A DNA stretch of 64,000 nucleotides from Pleodorina starrii (lineage: Eukaryota > Chlorophyta > Chlorophyceae > Chlamydomonadales > Volvocaceae): assembly GCA_030267565.1 (NCBI GenBank), contig BRXU01000019.1:1786501-1850500 (forward strand), written 5' to 3'. The notes below the pieces were generated by a model that ran no database searches, was not told the origin of the DNA, and was given only the letters and a program-made list of their open reading frames with translations. How positions within the stretch are numbered: position 1 is the stretch's first letter; each line of letters opens with the position of its first letter. Below, one piece after another: positions 34,401 to 44,081 of this stretch. Made by a program: the position numbers and the translations under genes.

Positions 34401-36349
34401 CCTTCACCGCTTGCCGCCGCCCCGCTCACCCCCTCTCGCCCCTCTCGCCCCTCCTCCTCAGGACGCCTCCTCCGCGCCCCCCAACCTGCGCGAGACGTCC
34501 ATGTTGTACTGCTGGGTGCAGCACCGCGTGAGCCTCTATCTGGAGCAGCTGCGGAGGCACCTGCCCGCCATCAGCGAGGGGGGAAACATGGCGTCAGTCA
34601 TTGAGCACTGCATGGTGGGGGGGGGGGAACTGGGGGTTCAGGGAGTGATATGCTGGGGGGACTGGGGGGGACTGGGGGGGAGGGAGGGAGGGAGGGAGGG
34701 AGGGAGGGAGGGAGGGAGGGAGGGAGGGAGGGAGGGAGGGAGGGAGGGAGGGAGGGAGGGAAGGAAGGAGCACACCCGGCGCACTACACCTACTTCCTGC
34801 GGCCTTTGCCTTTATTACCCTCACTCCTCACCTCCATCCCCAACCAAACCCCCATCCCCAACCCCAACTCGCGGACCCCCTCTCCTCAACCCCACCCCCC
34901 ACCCCACCCGCCCGCCCGCCTCCACCTCCCGCAGTACTGCGGCTCCTCGCTCAGCCGCGTGGGTCTGGACTTCCAGGCCCTGCTGCTGCCGCTGTTCGAG
35001 GCGTGCGGACTGCAGCTGTTCGCCACGCACCTATCCAACGCAGTGGACGGCTTCAACCTGCGCCTGGAGTCGCACAAGTGGGTGGCCATGCCCGGGCCCA
35101 TGATGGGGCGAGGCGGCAGGCTGGAACGGGACAGGGAGAAGCAGCAGCAGGCGGCGGCGTCGGCGGCGGCAGCAGCGGCGGAAGGTGCGCCGGGTGGATG
35201 TGTGGGAGGTGTGCGTGCGCGCGTGCATGGCTGCGCGCGTTGTGTTGTCTGTGTGACGGAAGGGGTGGAGGGGAGGCGGGCCGGGGGAGTGAGAGCGGGG
35301 GCGGGGTGGAGGGAGCCCAGTGGCCAAGTGTGGAAGGCCGGCGGAGCGCAGCGGCGGGGGGGGTGGGGGGGTCGGGAGGGTGCCACCGCTGCGGAATCAT
35401 CTTTAATAACAACCTTAATGAACCCCTCCCACCCCTTTCGATGCCGGCAGCGGGCGAGGAGGGCGCAGCCGCCGATGGAGATGCGGCGGCAGCGGGTGGC
35501 GGCACCGCCGCCGCGGCGGCCTCGTCGTCGGCTGCGGCTGCTGCTGCTGCTGCTGAGGATTCCGGTCCTCCCTATGTGATCATGGAGCACCTGCCGCTGG
35601 CTGTGTACGTCAATGGGGTGCTGACGGCGCTGAACGAGCTGCGGCACTGCGCCCTCATGTCGATCAGCAAGCCCTTGGCAGGGTGGGTGACGGAGGGTGG
35701 GGGGGGGGAGGGTGCGGGAGGGGGAGCTGCATTGGGGCGGTGGGCGTGATGGGGAGGGGCAGTGGGTGCGGGAGTGGCGCCGGGATTTGTTTTAGCGGTG
35801 CCAGCTGGCAACCACGCATGCGATACGCCCACCCACCCACCTTGCCCACCCGCCCACCCACCCGCCCCCTCCCTCGCCCACTCCCCCTCCAGCTTGCCGT
35901 GTCCGATCCGTTCCTCCCTAACATCGCTTTGGACTCCTTACACCCTCAACCCACACCTCCCTCCCTCCCCCCGGTCCTCCCTCCTCCCCCCCCACCTGCC
36001 TCATTGTTATATAAAGGAGCACATCACTCCCTGTCCCCCCCACCTGCCTCATTGTTTCAGAAAGGAGCACATCACTCCCTCCTCCTCCTCCCCCCCCACC
36101 TGCCTCCGCCTCCGCAGTTTGCTCCAGACGGCGCTGGAGCACGCCGCCGGCAGCTTGGTGCACTACCGGCACACCCACGCGCTGGCCCCTGGCGAGGCGG
36201 CTCTGTTCAAGGCGGCCAGTCGCTGCATGCTGGACTGCGTGCTGCCCTACCTGGTCGCCTCCTTCGCCCGCGTCTTCCCCGCCACCACCGCCAAGGTCGA
36301 CGGCTCCGCGGCCGCAGGACTGCTGCGGCAGCTGTTGGCGGAGATGTAG
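31478..36349 (+). CDS. COG8: Conserved oligomeric Golgi complex subunit 8 (Dor1 family)
   Basis: Nine exons: 31478-31660, 31748-31906, 33138-33228, 33539-33699, 33898-34215, 34462-34614, 34935-35184, 35451-35682, 36118-36349; 592 residues, all phases consistent. The Dor1/COG8 region is plain: [18 protein letters not shown], then [20 protein letters not shown] (residues about 150-170), then [20 protein letters not shown] and [20 protein letters not shown] (about 208-250), then [16 protein letters not shown] (about 285-300). COG8 is a lobe B subunit of the COG tether, acting at Golgi membranes in retrograde vesicle capture. An Ala-rich low-complexity insert of about 40 residues near residues 425-470 breaks the C-terminal half. 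Intron 2 (1,231 bases) carries strong inverted repeats; introns 3, 6, 7 and 8 carry copies of families A and C. It shares a promoter with SEY1. Confidence 0.93.
32350..32398. repeat. Perfect inverted repeat, 18-bp arms (COG8 intron 2)
   Basis: Arms GGGCTTCCGGGCGGCCGC (32350-32367) and its exact reverse complement (32381-32398) flank a 13-base loop. The pair would form a very stable hairpin in DNA or pre-mRNA. Confidence 0.9.
32409..32463. repeat. Inverted repeat, 25-bp arms with one mismatch (COG8 intron 2)
   Basis: The left arm 32409-32433 starts GGAGGGGGAGGTGCACGG. The right arm 32439-32463 is its reverse complement with one mismatch. The loop is five bases (AGCGG). It starts only ten bases after the previous inverted repeat ends. 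Confidence 0.9.
33443..33485 (-). repeat. Family A interspersed repeat, copy A6
   Basis: Lies in COG8 intron 3, antisense to COG8. On the minus strand it reads GGTGTAAAGAAGGTACCGCA then GCAGAGGGACGGAAGGCGAC. It contains a TGTAA at its 5' side, as at the TLDc 3' end. Confidence 0.7.
33798..33851. repeat. CA-rich microsatellite (COG8 intron 4)
   Basis: Alternating CA with interruptions, just before the C-rich acceptor tract of COG8 intron 4. A run of this kind can adopt left-handed DNA. Confidence 0.85.
34633..34654 (+). repeat. Family C repeat, copy C3
   Basis: GGGTTCAGGGAGTGATATGC lies in COG8 intron 6, same strand as COG8, about 20 bases after the splice donor. The right end breaks into G runs and the adjacent AGGG microsatellite. 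Confidence 0.75.
34677..34761. repeat. (AGGG)n microsatellite, about 21 units (COG8 intron 6)
   Basis: About 85 bases of uninterrupted AGGG units, immediately after family C copy C3. G-runs at this spacing can form G-quadruplex structures in the sense pre-mRNA. Confidence 0.95.
35385..35410 (-). repeat. Family A-like fragment, copy A7
   Basis: On the minus strand it reads TTAAAGATGATTCCGCAGCG, matching only the 5' third of family A. It lies in COG8 intron 7. The match is short and could be chance. Confidence 0.4.
36001..36081 (-). repeat. Family C tandem pair, copies C4 and C5
   Basis: Two copies about 48 bases apart (36001-36033 and 36049-36081) lie just before the last COG8 exon, antisense. 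Each carries GGGAGTGATGTGCTCCTT on the minus strand; C4 extends through TATATAACAATGA, matching C2, while C5 has TCTGAAACAATGA instead. Each is flanked by a C-rich CACCTGCCTC segment, so a unit of about 48 bases was duplicated. Confidence 0.8.
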
Positions 36350-36360
36350 GGGGGAAAAAT

Positions 36361-36421
36361 GAAAGAAAAAATCGCAGCGGAGAAGGAGACGGCGTAGGGG
36401 ACAAACGGTACTGGATTTGGG
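36361..36421 (+). repeat. Family A interspersed repeat, copy A8
   Basis: Begins 11 bases after the COG8 stop codon, so within the 3' untranslated region, same strand. It reads AAAAAATCGCAGCGGAGAAG then GAGACGGCGTAGGGGACAAACGG, and ends near CTGGATTTGGGGGC. A six-base internal deletion distinguishes it from A9. Confidence 0.7.
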
Positions 36422-36683
36422 GGCACGGGGGCCAAACCAGGCGCTGCTGGACAGCACTGCCGCCAGTTGCTGCTACGCTGCCGCTGGGAGGAGGGCGGGT
36501 GGGGGTTGGGTTGGCGACTGGCTAGGAAGGGCTGGGGAGGTGGGGCGGCGAAGGTGGCCACGGCGGTGGCGGCGGCGGAGCGGGCAGCGCACTGCATTGG
36601 CGAGCAGGAGGGGGTTGGGGGTTGGACGACTTGCTTTCTGGGGTTTGCCGCGCACGAGTGGGGGGGCGCCCGTCCATCCATCC

Positions 36684-36737
36684 GTACATCCATCTGTACA
36701 CCCGTACATCCATCTGTACACCCGTACATCCATGTGT
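36684..36737. repeat. 20-bp tandem repeat
   Basis: About two and a half units of TACATCCATCTGTACACCCG, preceded by related CATCCATCCG sequence. Confidence 0.85.
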
Positions 36738-37426
36738 GAGCGTTGGGGTCGTTTGGCGAAGGAAAGGAAGGAAAGGAAAGGCGCGCGTTGGCAGCCAGGA
36801 GTGAGGACAGCGAAGGACGGCGCTCCCCCGATGTGATCGCAAACGCGCGCTGCTGTTCTCTTTGCAAGGGTCGTGTCCTTACCCGCGCTTTGGCCTTTGG
36901 GGCGTGAAAAGGCCAGGAGGCCGGAAGGCAGGGGCTGCGGCCTACGGCGCTTGGGGGTTGCCGTGAGCTGCAATCGCCTCAAAAATTGTTTAGGTCGCGG
37001 CCATGGCTGGCTGGCTGGATCGGTGGGTGAATGCATGAGTGCGTGATACCGTATCGGGTGGGTCTGGATGCATGTTTGCATGCCTACCGGTACATGCAGC
37101 GCAGGGTGGGGCGGGAACGGGGCCTCCCGCTCCTCCCGCTCCTCCCGGCAGCCCCCCCCCCCCCCGTTCCCCCCCCAGCAGCAGCAGCAGCAGTTTCCCG
37201 AGCAATCACAAGCAGCACAGTGAGGAGGCCCTCGGGCGTGCGCATGCGGGGAGTGCGGCCAAGGGGCCGGGAGCCGCGCCGGCCGCACGCCGGATGTGGG
37301 GTGACTGACAGGTCAGGGTCTGACGGACGGTGGCGGTGCCGGGGCTCAGAATCCAGACGGCCGTACGTCCCGAGCCGGCCATCGTGAAAGGTGGCCTCTG
37401 TCGGTGCGGTGTTGTGTTAAGCGTGT

Positions 37427-37431
37427 TGTAA
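37427..37431 (+). terminator. TGTAA in small palindrome, possible COG8 polyadenylation signal
   Basis: The first TGTAA seen after the COG8 stop, 1.08 kb downstream. It sits in GCGTGTTGTAACACGC, with 7-base arms. A 3' untranslated region of this length occurs in volvocine algae, but the assignment is uncertain. Confidence 0.3.
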
Positions 37432-37854
37432 CACGCACGGCGCAACGCGCGGCGGGTGCTCGGCAGGTGGAAGGCGTCCTGCGAGGCCGCGCGTCCGCGG
37501 TCAGCAGGGACAGAGGGAAACCGGACGTCCAGCTGCGGGGCGTCCATGCGCGGAGGCCGATGGGCGGCGGCCGCGACCGGGGTGGGTGGGTGGGTGGGTG
37601 GGTGGGGTACTGCCCCCGGCGGGGTGACACCCCTGCGTCGCGTGTCGCTACATGACACACGCCCCGCCCCTTGCGGACGCCCCGCCCCTGTGGCCGATTG
37701 CAGGCTTGCTGCGTGCAAGCCTGCGCAGGCGGTGTGTGGTCTGGCAAGGCGTCATCCGCCCGCCTCCGTTGATGGCTGTGTGTGGGCAGTCGGGCGGAGG
37801 CGGCACTTGGCGCCCCAGACGCCTCGCACGCAGGCGGTTAACGGAGGGGGAGAG

Positions 37855-37886
37855 GGGGGTTATCCATTTATAGGCTGGAGCCCGTG
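37855..37886 (-). repeat. Family B repeat, copy B3
   Basis: On the minus strand it reads GGGCTCCAGCCTATAAATGG then ATAACCCCCC. It is intergenic and diverges from the others by C to A and G to A type changes at three positions. Confidence 0.75.
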
Positions 37887-38620
37887 AACGGTAACGTGTC
37901 AGGGGAATCCTTCCCGTCTGCAAAATAACGACGGGGTAAACTTGCAAGCAGCAGGGGCGTTCCATACAAACCGAGAAGTTGTAGCGACTACCGTAGCGAG
38001 TCCGAGCTGAGCCGCCATGGTGTCGAGAGGCGCACGAGGACGAAACGAGACGTAATGGTGGATTCTGGCGGATGTCGGAGATTCGCTGGGGCTGCTAGGT
38101 TGCTGAGTTGGTCGAGAAAGTACGCGGCTGGAATGCAAAGAACGCCCCAGTCCCCGAAGCCCTCAAGAACCCAACTCACCTGCGACAGGGAAAGAGAAGG
38201 AAGCACAGCAAGGAAAGGGCGACGTCATCAGACAGGGACAACAGGACCAGGGACAGCGTCACCGGCGAGACCCCCCATGCGAGTGCGGCTGGGGCTGCGC
38301 CTGATCATGTAAAGCTGGATGACCGGTGGATGGTAGTGGGTGGGGGACCGGACCGGGCCCGACCGGACCGGGCCCTGCCATAGCTTGCATGATCTCATGT
38401 TGCGACAGGCCCAACCGGACCATCCGTGCAGGACGAACATTCCCGGTCGTGCGCAAGGGTGCGCACGCCGCGTCGAATGAACAAGGCTGGCGGCGCCCAA
38501 GAGCCCGTGCCGCGAGCGCCCCGCGCGGCTCCATCCGCCCGCTCCCTGAGGACCGGTAGGTCGAACTGGCGGGCTGCCAGCACTTGAGCGATCGCCGTGG
38601 TCTCAAATGGTAGGGGCGAG

Positions 38621-38669
38621 GCAGTGCCTGGCTGCAGTGCCTGGCTGCAGTGCCTGGCTGCAGTTCCTG
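38621..38669. repeat. 13-bp tandem repeat, about 3.8 units
   Basis: Units of GCAGTGCCTGGCT, the last one with a G to T change. Intergenic. Confidence 0.9.
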
Positions 38670-38961
38670 ATGTCTGCCTGCCGGGGACCGAGGCGACCAT
38701 GTGAGCAGAGTGCCGCCCTCTGTACGCGGTACGCCCCTGCCCCTCCTGCTGAGCACCCGAGTCCGGACTCTGGAGCCCGGAGTCTCTCTGTAACAGCCAC
38801 AGCAGCCTACCGTAATGCCATGCGGGCCTGTAGGTAGCGGGAAACGGCTGATGCCACGTCGTATGCCCGGTCAACTCCTGGGACCGTGCGCAGTTCCGGT
38901 CTTGGCCCCCGCTTCCCCACCCGCTTTCCCCCCACGCTTCTTCTGGTACTTTACCGCTTAC

Positions 38962-38990
38962 GGGCTCCGGCTTATACGTGGATAACCCGC
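38962..38990 (+). repeat. Family B repeat, copy B4
   Basis: GGGCTCCGGCTTATACGTGG then ATAACCC. Intergenic, plus strand; one change relative to B2. Confidence 0.8.
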
Positions 38991-39619
38991 CCGCCGGCCC
39001 CCACCCATCTTGGCTGCGCGCGTTGTCCGTGCGTCCACGGCAGCCCTCGCTGGGTACCGTACCGTACCGTGTGTTGCGCCGTTGGCCGTCGCAGGGTCCG
39101 CGACTCCCGCACCTCGGCGCCGCTGTGACGGAAAGGCCGTCGCGTTGAGCGATGAGGAGGAGGAGGAGGAGGAGGAGGGGGGGTGTCGCGAGCGATAAAA
39201 ACGAACGGGGCGAAGTGCCCGACTAGGACTCGCGTGTTACGGGAGGAAAGCACTCTGCTACCCGCGCCTTAGTTGCCTTAGTTGTTGGGCTGCTTGTCGA
39301 CGACGCCACAGCGCCCTAGCGGTCGGGACCGTCGGCTCCGCGCCGGCTGTCCTCGTCATCTGTCCCGGGCCGCATCTGCCCTCATCTGCGTGCCGCCTGC
39401 CTAGACCCGCGCAGGACCCTAGTGGTCCCTCGTTGTAACTCTCGCATCCTAGACCCGCCCAGCGGGCGGGCACTTCGATCGTGCCTGTCGTTGAAGCGAT
39501 GGATGTATAAACAGGCGCAAGGCGGACCTTCTGGCGCTGCGACTCTTGACTAGGTTTGCATATGGAAAATATGCCAGCGCCCGTGCATCGCCGAATAAAT
39601 CAGCATCCGGATGCGGACC

Positions 39620-39684
39620 GTCCGCGATTCATACTAGGGGGTTGTTAAGGTGTCCGCGATTCATACGAGGGGGGTGTTAAGGTG
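39620..39684. repeat. 31-bp tandem duplication
   Basis: Two adjacent units beginning GTCCGCGATTCATAC and ending TTGTTAAGG or GTGTTAAGG. Confidence 0.85.
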
Positions 39685-40869
39685 CAGGTGCGTGTCATAC
39701 ACGGACACGTAAAGTGCCGTGGGTGGACGTCGACAGCTTGGCGCTCGCATGCCTAGACCCGTCGCTTGCGTATGTCGAACCGTCGGGCGTAGCAGGCGTA
39801 GTATAAATATCCAACGGCTATCAAACGATGCGACAGTCGGTTCCCCTTGTAAGTACCGCGTCGCAATAAATATCCAAAGGGTGTAGTAAATATCAAAAGG
39901 GCAAAGAAAGCGACCGTAAAGTTTTGCGGATATGAAGTGGGGCCTTGCCTGCCATGCTGCTCGCAAACACAGCTTCAAGCTCTTCAAGTCGATGTAACCC
40001 AGCATACGAACCGTTTTCAGGCGTCCGACCGCCAAAGGTGCTTTGTGCATTACAGAGGAGCTGGAAACAGCCTCACAGTGCGGAACTGCACAAATCTGAG
40101 GGCTTGAGCTTCGCGATATCCAAATCGGATGTTATGCGATGCCGCCGGCCCGGTTTGTCACGGTCGGCCCGTGTCGGTCATGGAGAGCGCGCCGCGATAC
40201 CGGTGTCGTTGCGGGGCCGATTTGTCACGGAATTCGCACGGACGGGGCGATGCCCCATTCCAAATATTTGTGAATGCACACAGCGTCGATCTGCGGCGAT
40301 GATTCATCAATTGTGGTCGGGCCTAAAAAAGCCCCCCACCTTAAACCGACCAGGCACCCCTTGCCAAATCCGAGTTTTTGTTGCAGACAACTTGATGATA
40401 ACATGATAAAAACAATTTAATCAAACTCCGGTCAATCCTTTGGCTGCACAAAGAAACACGGGCTGAAGGACCTCCGACGTCTGCAGGGACGACGACTACC
40501 GCTTGAAGCGATGGCCGTCGGACCATCGTTCGCAATGGCTGAAGTAATTTATGTGTGTGCGGACAGTGATGCTTCCTGCTGTAACCCATTCCCGACATGA
40601 GTAGGCAAGAATATTTTGGCGTCGTCGACCGGAATAAAGACTGCGGCCTTCAAGTGCATCTACATCATAAACAAACGTCTCCAGGTTAATATTCAGACCT
40701 CACCTCGTCGGAGCAGTATGGGCAGCTTCTGTGAGGGGGTTGGAAGTACGAGCGTCGTACCACAATGTTGTAGACTCATGTTGTTGCCACCAAGGCAATC
40801 TCGAGGTGTCTTAGTAGGTATTGAGTAGAGCGAGACGTGTTGTTGTTGCTCAGTATTTGCCGTGTCATA

Positions 40870-43800
40870 ATGCAGCATCAAGGCCAGTCCCACCATGGGT
40901 GGATTCCAGTGCCAGTTCCTTACCCACCAGGTGAGGTAGATAGCTGTTTTTATGCCACTACCAAATTGGGCCTCAGGCGGCGCTCCTGCTCTGACACGCG
41001 CACCGTTGGAGGAATGACATCAGCTTGACTTGCCGACTTGCACAGGCATTATCGCGCCTGGAATGATACCTCCGGGAATGGTATTTGGACCTGCTTATGG
41101 TTATCCTTCGCCAGGTGAGTCCGCCGTCTGAGGTTATGACACGCGCGTGGTTGCCTTCATGCTCACTGGACGTGCGCCGCGCAGGACCTATCTCGGCGAT
41201 GGCTACCGCTGATGGCCTCCGAGGGTATACGTTTGGAAATATGGCAGCTATGTCGCAGGAGGACGCGACCGGTAAGCGCCCAGCCTTGGCTTTGATAACT
41301 TGGTAGCTTCTTCACAAGTATTTCCCTGTTTCGCAGCTGCGCTTGCGGAGAGACTCAACGAATTGCAGCTAGGTGGATCGCGAGGGCGGGGGCCGCCCAT
41401 CCAAGCGCACGTGCCTGGCCCTTTCGCCCGCGGCGGGGTCGCGGGGCCAGGACCTTCCCAGTCGCAGTACTACTACCAGCCGGGACCACCAATCCAGCAG
41501 CACCAGCCGCCGCCGCAGCAGCAGCAGCAGGGCCGCAGCCGCCAGGGGCGGGTAAGGCAATTGCAGTAATACGCCTGCGCAGGGCGCCCTTGCCCATCGC
41601 GGCGCCGGCCCCAACAACCGCATTCCATTTTCCTTGCCTGCAGGGCGGCCGGGGGGCGCCGCCGCCGCAGCAGCAGCCGGGAGGGCGCCGGGCGGGGCAG
41701 ATGCAAAAGAAGAAGCGGCCGCAGAAGGGCCTGGAGGAGAACATCAAGCGGACCGTGTACATTAGCTACGTGGACTGCACCCTGACGGAGGAGAACCTGG
41801 CCGCGTTCTTCTCGGACTGCGGCCGAATCATCGACTGCCGGATCTGCGGCGACCCAAATAGCGCGATGCGCTTTGCGTTCATCGAGTTCCAGGACGTGGA
41901 GTACGCCCAGAAGGTTCGTGGCGTGGAGGAGAGGCTCCTTTGGGGTCCCGTGCGGGGGGCTACACGGAGAGTTGGCACTACGTGGACGAGGGGACAGAGT
42001 CTTTCCGGCGCGAGCCGCCAACTGACACGGGTGGAGCAGGGGTGACGGCATGGCACGGATGGTATTTAGCTTGTGCCAGGGACCAGTGGGTTAACTGGCA
42101 GGTAGGGTATCGTCCAACGTTGTAAGCTGTCCGGAGGCCGACATGGGGGTTTGAATTGCAAAACGGTGCGATGCGGTCGGAATGCATCATGTGGGACGGG
42201 CCAAAATTGCGGTTGGCCGGCCGTCGCAGCGACAGACGAGCCTGCGCTTGTATTGAGCGGGATAGGCTTCATGGCCTTGCTGCCCTTACTGCGCCGCTCA
42301 AGGGCAGAGAAGGTCACCGACGGGGATGTACCCCGGCTGGGGATTTTGCTTCCCAGCGGACGCTTGGTGCGCATGTCGAGGCAAACATGAAAGGTGTACG
42401 TGATCGTGCACGCGAGCGAAACTGCGAAACCCAAATGCGTCCAAATGCCATATGCGTTTGCACGGCATGCCCCGCGCGCAGCAAAACCCTAAATGCGACA
42501 CCCAACTCTTTGCATCGGCACTGTCCCGAGAGGGGTTGCTTTGCGTCGGTTGTGGGCTTTATGCCGTTGCTGTCCCGCCGCTCTCGTTGCCCCATTCGTG
42601 TCTGTTGCCCCCGTCACCGAATCGTACGTGCATCAGGCGCTGGAGAAGACCGGCAGCGTGCTGGGCAAGTCGCCGCTGCGCGTGCTGCCCTCCAAGACGG
42701 CCATCATGCCCGTCAACCAGGAGCTGATGCCGCGCTCACCAGACGAGGTGGAGCGCTGCAGCCGCACCGTGTACGCCGCCAACATCGACAAGAAGGTCGA
42801 CAAGAACGACGTGCGGGCGTTCTTCGAGTCGCTATGCGGTGAGTGGGTTCGAGAGTGGCCGTCGCGCGGAGCCTCTCCCCGCGCGGGCAGGCGCGTGGCG
42901 GATTTGCCCACTTGACCCAGGACCAGACCCGGACGTGTTGGGGATGGGTAGAGTCCGGCCGCGTGCTGGCATGTGTGGCGGGGCGGGGTCGCGCTTGCGC
43001 GCGGTGCTCACGCTGAGGACCCAAGTGCAGCAAGACGGGGCTAGACCGTGAGGACTTACTTGCCCCCTCCTCCCCGACCGCTGCTGCTGCTGCAGGCAAG
43101 GTATCGCGGATCCGGCTGCTGGGCGACTACGCGCACTCGACGCGCATTGCGTTTGTGGAGGTAAGCCGCGCCCGGGTCGCCGGCTGTCTTGCTGGATGGC
43201 TGCATGACCGACTTTTGCGCAGCAGCCGATGCCATGTGCGGTGGTGGCGGCGGCTGGGCTCAGGCTGCATGGAGCCCAGGCTCGCGTTGGATGGGGCGTA
43301 GGCGTCGTCCGCGGAGCGGTCCTCGGGGCGGCGAATCGTTGATATTGAGCACTGATATCCGCACTCTCATAGTCTTCTTCTCTTGAATGCCGCACGCCAC
43401 CGCCGTTGGGCTCGTGTTGCCACCCACAGTTCCATCACGCGGAGGGGGCGCTGGCGGCCCTCAATTGCAGCGGCGCACTCCTCGGTAGGTCCTGGTGGAG
43501 AGAGGGTGAAGGGACTCAACTGCCAGGCTGTCCTGTCAGTCAGGGGGTGTAGAGCTGAGTACCGGTACTCGTCCTTTCAAGGGACGGAGGGTAGCTCTCT
43601 GCCTGTGGCTGTTGATCACCAGCGTCCGAGGTGTATTTTATGCACACCGAAGCGCGGAACGCCACCGCACAAGAAACGCCACTCAATTGCATTGCCCTGC
43701 TGCGGACGCTCTCCTTTCTGCTGGCCCGGTACTGGGTCCCCCGAAAGAACAGCACACCTTGCGGACTTCGCGGGCACTGCACACGGCATTGTCTTGCCAG

Positions 43801-44081
43801 CCCCGGGACCAACGGCTCGGTGGCCTATTCAACGCTCTCCGCTTACCGCAGGGTCGCTCCCGATCCGGGTCTCCCCCTCGAAGACGCCGGTTAAAGTGGA
43901 GGGCGGGCGGGACAGCGACGGCCAGTCCAGCTCCGCCCACTCGCAGCAGTCCGTGCCCCAGTCCCGCGCGGCGCAGCAGCAGGCGCAGCAGCAGCAGACA
44001 CAGGCGCAGGTGCAGCAGGCGCAGCCCCCGCAGCAGCAGACACAGGCGCAGCAGCCAGTGCAGAATCAGTCCGCCGACTAA
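40870..44081 (+). CDS. Two-RRM RNA-binding protein, CID8-13 like
   Basis: Nine exons: 40870-40930, 41046-41114, 41185-41271, 41337-41551, 41644-41913, 42637-42838, 43096-43160, 43430-43484, 43852-44081; 417 residues, all phases consistent. RRM1 spans about 180-254 with RNP2 TVYISYV and RNP1 RFAFIEF, and carries the family hallmark SDCGRIIDCRICGDPNSAMR. RRM2 spans about 277-352 with RTVYAANIDKKV, RIRLLGDYAHSTRIAFVEF and ALNCSGALLGSLPIRVSPSK. These match plant CTC-interacting-domain proteins CID8 to CID13, which bind RNA and contact poly(A)-binding protein through an N-terminal PAM2 motif. The N-terminal 145 residues here are Pro/Gly/Met-rich, then Gln-rich, and show no PAM2-like core, so PABP binding is doubtful unless an upstream exon was missed. 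The C-terminus is Gln-rich. The start is the first ATG of the chain. Confidence 0.9.

Larger units (their letters stand above)
36350..40869. other. COG8 3' flank and intergenic DNA up to CID gene
   Basis: About 4.5 kb with no supportable exon chain on either strand. It contains family A copy A8 right after the COG8 stop, a 20-base tandem repeat, family B copies B3 and B4, a GGGT run at 37580-37604, a TGTAA within a small palindrome at 37421-37436, a 13-base and a 31-base tandem repeat, and AT-richer DNA from about 39600 to 40850. Confidence 0.45.

Noticed and set aside
36684..36737. CRISPR-like array
   Set aside because: The units are directly adjacent with no unique spacers, so it is a simple tandem repeat in nuclear DNA.
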